From: Calliopsis andreniformis
Taxonomy: Eukaryota; Arthropoda; Insecta; Hymenoptera; Andrenidae
Assembly: GCF_051401765.1 (NCBI RefSeq)
Contig: NW_027480463.1
Coordinates: 4,050,071-4,114,070 of the forward strand
Direction: 5' to 3'
Length of the DNA: 64,000 nt
Below the pieces are notes generated by a model. That model had not been told where the DNA came from, did no database searches, and saw only the letters and a list, made by a program, of their open reading frames with translations. The translations under genes were made by a program, and so were the position numbers. Shown here piece by piece: positions 24,501 to 37,599 of this stretch (within the stretch, counting starts at the first letter, position 1; every line of letters starts with the position of its first letter).

Positions 24501-27500
24501 AATCAGTTGTCAGTTCTCAATCCTCAATAGAATATCATCAATTCACAGTTTTCAATAATCAATACTCAACCTGCTATCTTTAAGTCTCTATCCACAAACA
24601 TCAATTCTCATCACTCAACCCTCAACACTCAGTCCCCCAATCCTCAATCTTCAATCCTCAATCCTCAATCCTCAATCCTCAATCCTCAATCTTCAATCCT
24701 CAATACTCAATCATCAATCCTCAATCCTCAATCCTCAGTCCTCAATCCTCAAACCTCAATCCTCAACCCTCAGCCCTCATCCTCAATCCTCATTCCTCAA
24801 TCCTCAATCTTCAATCTTCAATCCTCAGTAATCAATCTTCAACCCTCAATCCTCAGTCCTCAAACCTCAATTCTGAATCCTCAATCCTGAATCCTCAATT
24901 TTCAGCCCTCAGCCCTCAACAATCAGTTGTAAATTCTCAATCCTCAATAGAATATCATCAATTCACAGTTTTCAATACTCAATACTCAATCTGCAATCTT
25001 TAAATCTCTATCCACAAACACCAATTCTCATCATTCAACCCTCAATACTCAGTCCCCAGTCCTCAATCTTCAATCCTCAATCCTCAATCCTCAACACTCA
25101 ATCCCCTACATTCAATCCTCAATACTCAATCTTCAATACTCAATCCTCAATCCTCAATCCTCAGTCCTCAGTCCTCAAACCTCAATCCTCAACCCTCAGC
25201 CCTCATCGTCAGTCCTCAATCCTCAATCCTCAATCCTCAATCTTCAATCCTGAATACACAATCTTCAACACTCAATCCTCAATTCTCAATCCTCAATACT
25301 CAATCCTCAATCCTGAATCCAAAATCCTCAATCTTCAATCCTCAATACTCAACCTTCAATCCTCTATCCTCAATTCTCAATCCTCAATACTGAATCCTCA
25401 ATCGTCAATCCTCAATCCCCAATCCTCAATCTTCAATACTCAATCCTCAATTCTCAATCCAAAATCCTCAATCTTCAAACCTCAATACTCAATCTTCAAT
25501 CCTCAATCCTCAATCCTCAATCCTCAGACCTCAGACATCAATGCTGAACCCTCAGTCCTCGTTCTCAATCCACAGCCCTCAATCCTCAATCCTCAATCTT
25601 CAATCATCAATATTCAACCTTCAGTCCTCAATCCTCAATACTCAATGTTCAATCCTCAATCCTCAATGTTCAGTCAGCAATACCCAATCCTCAATCTTCA
25701 ATCCTCGATCTTCAATCCTCAATCCTCAATCCTCAATACTCAATCCTCAATCCTCAGTACTCAAACCTCAATCCTGAATCCTCAATCCTGAATCCTCAAT
25801 CTTCAGACCTCAGTTCTCAAAAATCAGTTGTCAATACTCAATCCTCAATAGAATATCCTGCATTCACAGTCTTCAATACTCAATGCTCAATCTGCAATCT
25901 TCAAACCTCTATCCACAAACACCAATTCTCAGCACACAACCCTCAACAGTCAGTCCTCAATGTTCAATCCTCAATCCTCAATCATCAATCTTCAATCCGC
26001 AATACTCAATCTTCAATCCTCAATCCTCAATCCTCAATCCTCAATCCTCATTCTTCAATCCTCAATCTTCAATCCTCGATCCACAATCCTCAATTCTCAA
26101 TCCTCAATCCTCAGTCCTCAGTCCTTAAACCTCAATCCTCAACCCTCAGCCATCATCCTCAATCCTCAATCCTCAATCCTCAATCCTCAATCCTCAATCT
26201 TCAATCCTCAATACTCAATCTTCAATCCTCAATCCTCAATCCTCAGTCCTCAAACCTCAATTCTGAATCCTCAATCCTGAATCCTCAATCTTCAGCCCTC
26301 AGTCCTCAACAATCAGGTGACAATCCTCAATACCCAATAGAATATCGTCAATTCACAGCTTTCAATACTCAATACTTAATCTGCATTCTTCAAATCTCCA
26401 TCCACAAACATCAATTCTCATCACTCAACCCTCAACACTCAGTCCTCAATGTTCAATCCTCAATCCTCAATTCTCAATCTTCAATCCTCAATACTCAATC
26501 TTTAATCCTGAATCCACAATACTCAATCTTCAATCCTCAATCCCCAATACTCAATCCTCAATCCTCAACCTTCAATCCTCAATAATCAGTCTTCAATCCT
26601 CAATCCTCAATCCACAATCCTCAATCCTCAATCCTCAATCCTCAATCCTCAATCCTCAGTCTTCAATCCTCAATACCCAATCCTCAATCCTCAATCCTCA
26701 ATCCTCAATCCTCAATGTTCAATACGCAATACCCAATCCTCAATCTTCAATCCCCAATCCTCAATCCTCAATCCTCAATCCTCAATCCTCAGTCCTCAAA
26801 CCTCAATCCTGGATCCTCAATCCTGAATCCTCAATCTTCAGACCTCAGTCCTCAACAATCAGTTGTAAATTCTCAATCCTCAATAGGATATCATCAATTC
26901 ACAGTTTTCAATACTCAATACTCAATCTGCAATCTTTAAATCTCTATCCACAAACACCAATTCTCATCACTCAACGCTCAATACTCAGTCCCCAGTCCTC
27001 AATCTTCAATCCTCAATCCTCAATACTCAATCTTCAATACTCAATCCTCAATCCTCAATCCTCAATCCTCAATCTTCAATCCTCAATCCTCAGTCCTCAA
27101 TCCTCAATTCTCATTCTTCAATCCTCAATACCCAATCCTCAATCTTCAATCTTCAATCATCAATCCTCAATTCTCAATCCTTAATCCTCAGTCCTCAGTC
27201 CTCAAACCTCAATCCTCAACCCTCAGCCCTCATCGTCAATCCTCAATCCTCAATCCTCAATCCTCAATCTTCAATCCTGAATACACAATCTTCAACCCTC
27301 AATCCTCAATTCTCAATCCTCAATACTCAATCCTCAATCCTCAATCCTCAATCCTCAATCTTCAATCCTCAATACTCAATCTTCAATCCTCAATCCTCTA
27401 TCCTCAATCCTCAATCTTCAATCCTCAACCCTCAATCCTCAATCCTCAATCCTCAGTCTTCAATCCTCAATACCCAATCCTCAATCCTGAATCCTCTATC

Positions 27501-28730
27501 CTCAATCCTCAATGTTCAATACGCAATACCCAATCCTCAATCTTCAATCCCCAATCCTCAATCCTCAATCCTCAATCCTCAATCCTCAATCCTCAATCCT
27601 CAATCCTCAATCCTCAGTCCTCAAACCTCAATCCTGGATCCTCAATCCTGAATCCTCAATCTTCAGACCTCAGTCCTCAACAATCAGTTGTAAATTCTCA
27701 ATCCTCAATAGAGTATCATCAATTCACAGTTTTCAATACTCAATACTCAATCTGCAATCTTTAAATCTCTATCCACAAACACCAATTCTCATCACTCAAC
27801 ACTCAATACTCAGTCCCCAGTCCTCAATCTTCAATCCTCAATCCTCAATCCTCAACCCTCAATCCCCTACATTCAATCCTCAATACTCAATCTTCAATAC
27901 TCAATCCTCAATCCTCAATCCTCAATCCTCAATCTTCAATCCTCAATCCTCAATCTTCAATCCTGCATACACAATCTTCAACCCTCAATCCTCAATTCTC
28001 AATCCTCAAAACTCAATCCTCAATCCTCAATCCTCAATCCTCAATCTTCAATCCTCAATACTCAATCATCAAACCTCAATCATCAATCCTCAGTCCTCAA
28101 TCCTCAATCCTCAATCCTCAATCCTCAATCTTCAATCCTCAATACTCAATCTTCAATCCTCAATACTCAATCTTCAATTCTCAATCCTCACTCCTCAATC
28201 CTCAATCCTTAATCCTGAATCCTCAATTCTCAACCTTCAATCCTCAATACTCAATCCTCAATCCTCAATCCTCAATCCTCAATCTTCAATCCTCAATACT
28301 CAATCTTCAATCCTCAATACTCAATCTTCAATTCTCAATCCTCACTCCTCAATCCTCAATCCTTAATCCTGAATCCTCAATTCTCAACCTTCAATCCTCA
28401 ATACTCAATCCTCAATCCTCAATCCTCAATCCTCAATCCTCAATCTTCAATCCTCAATGGTCAATCCTCAGTCTTCGATCCTCAATACCCAATCCTCAAT
28501 CTTCAATCCTCAATCCACAATCCTCAATCTTCAATACTCAATCCTCAATCCTCAATCCAAAATCCTCAATCTTCAAACCTCAATACTCAATCTTCAATCC
28601 TCAATCCTCAATCCTCAATCCTCAGACCTCAGACATCAATACTGAACCCTCAGTCCTCGTCCTCAATCCACAGCCCTCAATCCTCAATCCTCAATCTTCA
28701 ATCATCAATATTCAATCTTCAGTCCTCAAT
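24501..28730 (+). repeat. 4,433-bp HOR, copy 2 (truncated at the right)
   Basis: Modules at 24501, 24921, 25822, 26311, 26857 and 27682 match copy 1 at +4,433. Homology stops at about 28730: copy 1 goes on to AATACTCAATCC and the GTTCAGTCAGC segment, whereas this copy reads AATGCTCAATCC and switches into the material leading to the C module at 28975. The last roughly 200 bp of the unit and its closing D module are therefore missing. Confidence 0.85.
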
Positions 28731-28974
28731 GCTCAATCCTCAATCTTCAATCCTCAATACTCAATCATCAATCCTCAATCCTCAATCCTCAGTCCTCAAT
28801 CCTCAAACCTCAATCCTCAACCCTCAGCCCTCATCCTCAATCCTCATTCCTCAATCCTCAATCTTCAATCTTCAATCCTCAGTAATCAATCTTCAACCCT
28901 CAATCCTCAGTCCTCAAACCTCAATTCTGAATCCTCAATCCTGAATCCTCAATTTTCAGCCCTCAGCCCTCAAC
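28731..28974 (+). repeat. Junction segment between HOR families
   Basis: This short segment starts at the point where homology to the 4,433-bp unit ends and leads into the first 1,796-bp unit. It contains the CCCTCATCC 6-mer and the CAGTAATCAATC variant. It matches the segment preceding 30771 from about 28760 onward. No unique DNA lies at the junction; the switch is in heptamer register. Confidence 0.7.
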
Positions 28975-30770
28975 AATCAGTTGTAAATTCTCAATCCTCA
29001 ATAGAATATCATCAATTCACAGTTTTCAATACTCAATACTCAATCTGCAATCTTTAAATCTCTATCCACAAACACCAATTCTCATCATTCAACCCTCAAT
29101 ACTCAGTCCCCAGTCCTCAATCTTCAATCCTCAATCCTCAATCCTCAACCCTCAATCCCCTGCATTCAATCCTCAATACTCAATCTTCAATACTCAATCC
29201 TCAATCCTCAATCCTCAGTCCTCAGTCCTCAAACCTCAATCCTCAACCCTCAGCCCTCATCGTCAGTCCTCAATCCTCAATCCTCAATCCTCAATCTTCA
29301 ATCCTGAATACACAATCTTCAACACTCAATCCTCAATTCTCAATCCTCAATACTCAATCCTCAATCCTGAATCCAAAATCCTCAATCTTCAATCCTCAAT
29401 ACTCAACCTTCAATCCTCTATCCTCAATTCTCAATCCTCAATACTGAATCCTCAATCGTCAATCCTCAATCCCCAATCCTCAATCTTAAATACTCAATCC
29501 TCAATCCTCAATCCAAAATCCTCAATCTTCAAACCTCAATACTCAATCTTCAATCCTCAATCCTCAATCCTCAATCCTCAGACCTCAGACATCAATGCTG
29601 AACCCTCAGTCCTCGTTCTCAATCCACAGCCCTCAATCCTCAATCCTCAATCTTCAATCATCAATATTCAACCTTCAGTCCTCAATCCTCAATACTCAAT
29701 CCTCAATCCTCAATCCTCAATGTTCAGTCAGCAATACCCAATCCTCAATCTTCAATCCTCGATCTTCAATCCTCAATCCTCAATCCTCAATACTCAATCC
29801 TCAATCCTCAGTACTCAAACCTCAATCCTGAATCCTCAATCCTGAATCCTCAATCTTCAGACCTCAGTTCTCAAAAATCAGTTGTCAATTCTCAATCCTC
29901 AATAGAATATCATCAATTCACAGTTTTCAATACTCAATACTCAATCTGCTATCTTTAAATCTCTACCCACAAACATCAATTCTCATCACACAACCCTCAA
30001 CACTCAGTCCCCAATTCTCAATCTTCAATCCTCAATCCTCAATCCTCAATCCAAAATAATCAATCCTCAAACCTCAATACTCAATCTTCAATCCTCAATC
30101 CTCAATCCTCAATCCTCAGACCTCAGACATCAATACTGAACCCTCAGTCCTCGTCCTCAATCCACAGCCCTCAATCCTCAATCCTCAATCTTCAATCATC
30201 AATATTCAATCTTCAGTCCTCAATCCTCAATACTCAATCCTCAATCCTCAATCCTCAATGTTCAGTCAGCAATACCCAATCCTCAATCTTCAATCCTCAA
30301 TCCTCAATCCTCAATCCTCAATCCTCAATCCTCAATCCTCAATCCTCAGTACTCAAACCTCAATCCTGAATCCTCAATCCTGAATCCTCAATCTTCAGAC
30401 CTCAGTGCTCAAAAATCAGTTGTCAATTCTCAATCCTCAATAGAATATCATCAATTCACAGTTTTCAATACTCAATACTCAACCTGCTATCTTTAAGTCT
30501 CTATCCACAAACACCAATTCTCATCACTCAACCCTCAACACTCAGTCCCCCAATCCTCAATCTTCAATCCTCAATCCTCAATCCTCAGTCCTCAATCCTC
30601 AAACCTCAATCCTCAACCCTCAGCCCTCATCCTCAATCCTCATTCCTCAATCCTCAATCTTCAATCTTCAATCCTCAGTAATCAATCTTCAACCCTCAAT
30701 CCTCAGTCCTCAAACCTCAATTCTGAATCCTCAATCCTGAATCCTCAATTTTCAGCCCTCAGCCCTCAAC
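28975..30770 (+). repeat. 1,796-bp HOR, copy 1
   Basis: The module order is C (28975), D (29876), D (30414), with spacings 901, 538 and 357 bp. Private markers include CCCCTGCATTC near 29157 and CTCTACCCACAAAC in the D module at 29876. The two 6-mers in the 901-bp segment explain its register (903 minus 2). Confidence 0.85.
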
Positions 30771-32566
30771 AATCAGTTGTAAATTCTCAATCCTCAATAG
30801 AATATCATCAATTCACAGTTTTCAATACTCAATACTCAATCTGCAATCTTTAAATCTCTATCCACAAACACCAATTCTCATCATTCAACCCTCAATACTC
30901 AGTCCCCAGTCCTCAATCTTCAATCCTCAATCCTCAATCCTCAACCCTCAATCCCCTGCATTCAATCCTCAATACTCAATCTTCAATACTCAATCCTCAA
31001 TCCTCAATCCTCAGTCCTCAGTCCTCAAACCTCAATCGTCAACCCTCAGCCCTCATCGTCAGTCCTCAATCCTCAATCCTCAATCCTCAATCTTCAATCC
31101 TGAATACACAATCTTCAACACTCAATCCTCAATTCTCAATCCTCAATACTCAATCCTCAATCCTGAATCCAAAATCCTCAATCTTCAATCCTCAATACTC
31201 AACCTTCAATCCTCTATCCTCAATTCTCAATCCTCAATACTGAATCCTCAATCGTCAATCCTCAATCCCCAATCCTCAATCTTCAATACTCAATCCTCAA
31301 TCCTCAATCCAAAATCCTCAATCTTCAAACCTCAATACTCAATCTTCAATCCTCAATCCTCAATCCTCAATCCTCAGACCTCAGACATCAATGCTGAACC
31401 CTCAGTCCTCGTTCTCAATCCACAGCCCTCAATCCTCAATCCTCAATCTTCAATCATCAATATTCAACCTTCAGTCCTCAATCCTCAATACTCAATCCTC
31501 AATCCTCAATCCTCAATGTTCAGTCAGCAATACCCAATCCTCAATCTTCAATCCTCGATCTTCAATCCTCAATCCTCAATCCTCAATACTCAATCCTCAA
31601 TCCTCAGTACTCAAACCTCAATCCTGAATCCTCAATCCTGAATCCTCAATCTTCAGACCTCAGTTCTCAAAAATCAGTTGTCAATTCTCAATCCTCAATA
31701 GAATATCATCAATTCACAGTTTTCAATACTCAATACTCAATCTGCTATCTTTAAATCTCTACCCACAAACATCAATTCTCATCACTCAACCCTCAACACT
31801 CAGTCCCCAATTCTCAATCTTCAATCCTCAATCCTCAATCCTCAATCCAAAATAATCAATCCTCAAACCTCAATACTCAATCTTCAATCCTCAATCCTCA
31901 ATCCTCAATCCTCAGACCTCAGACATCAATACTGAACCCTCAGTCCTCGTCCTCAATCCACAGCCCTCAATCCTCAATCCTCAATCTTCAATCATCAATA
32001 TTCAATCTTCAGTCCTCAATCCTCAATACTCAATCCTCAATCCTCAATCCTCAATGTTCAGTCAGCAATACCCAATCCTCAATCTTCAATCCTCAATCCT
32101 CAATCCTCAATCCTCAATCCTCAATCCTCAATCCTCAATCCTCAGTACTCAAACCTCAATCCTGAATCCTCAATCCTGAATCCTCAATCTTCAGACCTCA
32201 GTGCTCAAAAATCAGTTGTCCATTCTCAATCCTCAATAGAATATCATCAATTCACAGTTTTCAATACTCAATACTCAACCTGCTATCTTTAAGTCTCTAT
32301 CCACAAACACCAATTCTCATCACTCAACCCTCAACACTCAGTCCCCCAATCCTCAATCTTCAATCCTCAATCCTCAATCCTCAGTCCTCAATCCTCAAAC
32401 CTCAATCCTCAACCCTCAGCCCTCATCCTCAATCCTCATTCCTCAATCCTCAATCTTCAATCTTCAATCCTCAATAATCAATCTTCAACCCTCAATCCTC
32501 AGTCCTCAAACCTCAATTCTGAATCCTCAATCCTGAATCCTCAATTTTCAGCCCTCAGCCCTCAAC
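30771..32566 (+). repeat. 1,796-bp HOR, copy 2
   Basis: Modules at 30771 (C), 31672 (D) and 32210 (D) match copy 1 at exactly +1,796. A private change here is GTTGTCCATTCTC in the D module at 32210, which recurs at 39012. This shows that the next amplification wave used this copy as its template. Confidence 0.85.
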
Positions 32567-33467
32567 AATCAGTTGTAAATTCTCAATCCTCAATAGAATA
32601 TCATCAATTCACTGTTTTCAATACTCAATACTCAATCTGCAATCTTTAAATCTCTATCCACAAACACCAATTCTCATCATTCAACCCTCAATACTCAGTC
32701 CCCAGTCCTCAATCTTCAATCCTCAATCCTCAATCCTCAACCCTCAATCCCCTACATTCAATCCTCAATACTCAATCTTCAATACTCAATCCTCAATCCT
32801 CAATCCTCAGTCCTCAGTCCTCAAACCTCAATCCTCAACCCTCAGCCCTCATCGTCAGTCCTCAATCCTCAATCCTCAATCCTCAATCTTCAATCCTGAA
32901 TACACAATCTTCAACACTCTATCCTCAATTCTCAATCCTCAATACTCAATCCTCAATCCTGAATCCAAAATCCTCAATCTTCAATCCTCAATACTCAACC
33001 TTCAATCCTCTATCCTCAATTCTCAATCCTCAATACTGAATCCTCAATCGTCAATCCTCAATCCCCAATCCTCAATCTTCAATACTCAATCCTCAATCCT
33101 CAATCCAAAATCCTCAATCTTCAAACCTCAATACTCAATCTTCAATCCTCAATCCTCAATCCTCAATCCTCAGACCTCAGACATCAATGCTGAACCCTCA
33201 GTCCTCGTTCTCAATCCACAGCCCTCAATCCTCAATCCTCAATCTTCAATCATCAATATTCAACCTTCAGTCCTCAATCCTCAATACTCAATCCTCAATC
33301 CTCAATCCTCAATGTTCAGTCAGCAATACCCAATCCTCAATCTTCAATCCTCGATCTTCAATCCTCAATCCTCAATCCTCAATACTCAATCCTCAATCCT
33401 CAGTACTCAAACCTCAATCCTGAATCCTCAATCCTGAATCCTCAATCTTCAGACCTCAGTTCTCAAA
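32567..33467 (+). repeat. 1,796-bp HOR, copy 3 (partial, 901 bp)
   Basis: Only the C-to-D segment of the unit is present, at +1,796 from copy 2. The C module at 32567 carries TTCACTGTTTTC in place of TTCACAGTTTTC; the module at 39369 shares this. The unit switches to the B-containing family within the D/A' chimeric module at 33468. Confidence 0.8.
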
Positions 33468-36400
33468 AATCAGTTGTCAATACTCAATCCTCAATAGAAT
33501 ATCCTGCATTCACAGTCTTCAATACTCAATGCTCAATCTGCAATCTTCAAACCTCTATCCACAAACACCAATTCTCATCACACAACCCTCAACACTCAGT
33601 CCTCAATGTTCAATCCTCAATCCTCAATCCACAATCCTCAATCATCAATCTTCAATCCGCAATACTCAATCTTCAATCCTCAATCCTCAATCCTCAATCC
33701 TCAATCCTCATTCTTCAATCCTCAATCTTCAATCCTCGATCCACAATCCTCAATTCTCAATCCTCAATCCTCAGTCCTCAGTCCTTAAATCTCAATCCTC
33801 AACCCTCAGCCATCATCCTCAATCCTCAATCCTCAATCCTCAATCCTCAATCCTCAATCCTCAATCTTCAATCCTCAATACTCAATCTTCAATCCTCAAT
33901 CCTCAATCCTCAGTCCTCAAACCTCAATTCTGAATCCTCAATCCTGAATCCTCAATCTTCAGCCCTCAGTCCTCAACAGTCAGGTGACAATCCTCAATAC
34001 CCAATAGAATATCGTCAATTCACAGCTTTCAATACTCAATACTTAATCTGCATTCTTCAAATCTCCATCCACAAACATCAATTCTCATCACTCAACCCTC
34101 AACACTCAGTCCTCAATGTTCAATCCTCAATCCTCAATTCTCAATCTTCAATCCTCAATACTCAATCTTTAATCCTGAATCCACAATACTCAATCTTCAA
34201 TCCTCAATCCCCAATACTCAATCCTCAATCCTCAACCTTCAATCCTCAATAATCAGTCTTCAATCCTCAATCCACAATCCTCAATCCTCAATCCTCAAAC
34301 CTCAATCCTCAATCCTCAGTCTTCAATCCTCAATACCCAATCCTCAATCCTCAATCCTCAATCCTCAATCCTCAATGTTCAATACGCAATACCCAATCCT
34401 CAATCTTCAATCCCCAATCCCCAATCCTCAATCCTCAATCCTCAATCCTCAGTCCTCAAACCTCAATCCTGGATCCTCAATCCTGAATCCTCAATCTTCA
34501 GACCTCAGTCCTCAACAATCAGTTGTAAATTCTCAATCCTCAATAGGATATCATCAATTCACAGTTTTCAATACTCAATACTCAATCTGCAATCTTTAAA
34601 TCTCTATCCACAAACACCAATTCTCATCACTCAACGCTCAATACTCAGTCCCCAGTCCTCAATCTTCAATCCTCAATCCTCAATACTCAATCTTCAATAC
34701 TCAATCCTCAATCCTCAATCCTCAATCCTCAATCTTCAATCCTCAATCCTCAGTCCTCAATCCTCAATTCTCATTCTTCAATCCTCAATACCCAATCCTC
34801 AATCTTCAATCCTCAATCATCAATCCTCAATTCTCAATCCTTAATCCTCAGTCCTCAGTCCTCAAACCTCAATCCTCAACCCTCAGCCCTCATCGTCAAT
34901 CCTCAATCCTCAATCCTCAATCCTCAATCTTCAATCCTGAATACACAATCTTCAACCCTCAATCCTCAATTCTCAATCCTCAATACTCAATCCTCAATCC
35001 TCAATCCTCAATCCTCAATCTTCAATCCTCAATACTCAATCTTCAATCCTCAATCCTCTATCCTCAATCCTCAATCTTCAATCCTCAACCCTCAATCCTC
35101 AATCCTCAATCCTCAGTCTTCAATCCTCAATACCCAATCCTCAATCCTGAATCCTCTATCCTCAATCCTCAATGTTCAATACGCAATACCCAATCCTCAA
35201 TCTTCAATCCCCAATCCTCAATCCTCAATCCTCAATCCTCAATCCTCAATCCTCAATCCTCAATCCTCAATCCTCAGTCCTCAAACCTCAATCCTGGATC
35301 CTCAATCCTGAATCCTCAATCTTCAGACCTCAGTCCTCAACAATCAGTTGTAAATTCTCAATCCTCAATAGAGTATCATCAATTCACAGTTTTCAATACT
35401 CAATACTCAATCTGCAATCTTTAAATCTCTATCCACAAACACCAATTCTCATCACTCAACACTCAATACTCAGTCCCCAGTCCTCAATCTTCAATCCTCA
35501 ATCCTCAATCCTCAACCCTCAATCCCCTACATTCAATCCTCAATACTCAATCTTCAATACTCAATCCTCAATCCTCAATCCTCAATCCTCAATCTTCAAT
35601 CCTCAATCCTCAATCTTCAATCCTGTATACACAATCTTCAACCCTCAATCCTCAATTCTCAATCCTCAAAACTCAATCCTCAATCCTCAATCCTCAATCC
35701 TCAATCTTCAATCCTCAATACTCAATCATCAAACCTCAATCATCAATCCTCAGTCCTCAATCCTCAATCCTCAATCCTCAATCCTCAATCTTCAATCCTC
35801 AATACTCAATCTTCAATCCTCAATACTCAATCTTCAATTCTCAATCCTCACTCCTCAATCTTCAATCCTCAATCCACAATCCTCAATCTTCAATACTCAA
35901 TCCTCAATCCTCAATCCAAAATCCTCAATCTTCAAACCTCAATACTCAATCTTCAATCCTCAATCCTCAATCCTCAATCCTCAGACCTCAGCCATCAATA
36001 CTGAACCCTCAGTCCTCGTCCTCAATCCACAGCCCTCAATCCTCAATCCTCAATCTTCAATCATCAATATTCAATCTTCAGTCCTCAATCCTCAATACTC
36101 AATCCTCAATCCTCAATCCTCAATGTTCAGTCAGCAATACCCAATCCTCAATCTTCAATCCTCAATCCTCAATCCTCAATCCTCAATCCTCAATCCTCAA
36201 TCCTCAATCCTCAGTACTCAAACCTCAATCCTGAATCCTCAATCCTGAATCCTCAATCTTCAGACCTCAGTGCTCAAAAATCAGTTGTCAATTCTCAATC
36301 CTCAATAGAATATCATCAATTCACAGTTTTCAATACTCAATACTCAACCTGCTATCTTTAAGTCTCTATCCACAAACATCAATCCTCATCACTCAACCCT

Positions 36401-37599
36401 CAACACTCAGTCCCCCAATCCTCAATCTTCAATCCTCAATCCTCAATCCTCAATCCCCAATCCTCAATCTTCAATCCTCAATACTCAATCATCAATCCTC
36501 AATCCTCAATCCTCAGTCCTCAATCCTCAAACCTCAATCCTCAACCCTCAGCCCTCATCCTCAATCCTCATTCCTCAATCCTCAATCTTCAACCTTCAAT
36601 CCTCAGTAATCAATCTTCAACCCTCAATCCTCAGTCCTCAAACCTCAATTCTGAATCCTCAATCCTGAATCCTCAATTTTCAGCCCTCAGCCCTCAACAA
36701 TCAGTTGTAAATTCTCAATCCTCAATAGAATATCATCAATTCACAGTTTTCAATACTCAATACACAATCTGCAATCTTTAAATCTCTATCCACAAACACC
36801 AATTCTCATCATTCAACCCTCAATACTCAGTCCCCAGTCCTCAATCTTCAATCCTCAATCCTCAATCCTCAACCCTCAATCCCCTGCATTCAATCCTCAA
36901 TACTCAATCTTCAATACTCAATCCTCAATCCTCAATCCTCAGTCCTCAGTCCTCAAACCTCAATCCTCAACCCTCAGCCCTCATCGTCAGTCCTCAATCC
37001 TCAATCCTCAATCCTCAATCTTCAATCCTGAATACACAATCTTCAACACTCAATCCTCAATTCTCAATCCTCAATACTCAATGCTCAATCCTGAATCCAA
37101 AATCCTCAATCTTCAATCCTCAATACTCAACCTTCAATCCTCTATCCTCAATTCTCAATCCTCAATACTGAATCCTCAATCGTCAATCCTCAATCCCCAA
37201 TCCTCAATCTTCAATACTCAATCCTCAATCCTCAATCCAAAATCCTCAATCTTCAAACCTCAATACTCAATCTTCAATCCTCAATCCTCAATCCTCAATC
37301 CTCAGACCTCAGACATCAATGCTGAACCCTCAGTCCTCGTTCTCAATCCACAGCCCTCAATCCTCAATCCTCAATCTTCAATCATCAATATTCAACCTTC
37401 AGTCCTCAATCCTCAATACTCAATCCTCAATCCTCAATCCTCAATGTTCAGTCAGCAATACCCAATCCTCAATCTTCAATCCTCGATCTTCAATCCTCAA
37501 TCCTCAATCCTCAATACTCAATCCTCAATCCTCAGTACTCAAACCTCAATCCTGAATCCTCAATCCTGAATCCTCAATCTTCAGACCTCAGTTCTCAAA
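33468..37599 (+). repeat. 4,132-bp relative of the 4,433-bp HOR
   Basis: The module order is D/A' (33468), B (33978), C (34517), C (35342), D (36279), C (36699), with the next D at 37600. The spacings 510, 539, 825, 937, 420 and 901 parallel 489, 546, 825, 1252, 420 and 901 of the 4,433-bp unit. The 1252-to-937 difference is 315 bp, 45 heptamers. It is therefore another copy of the same HOR family with register-preserving length changes. Confidence 0.8.

Noticed and set aside
28700..28980. Transposon insertion at the junction between the 4,433-bp and 1,796-bp families
   Set aside because: The junction is made of ordinary heptamers in register, with no terminal repeats, target-site duplication or foreign sequence.
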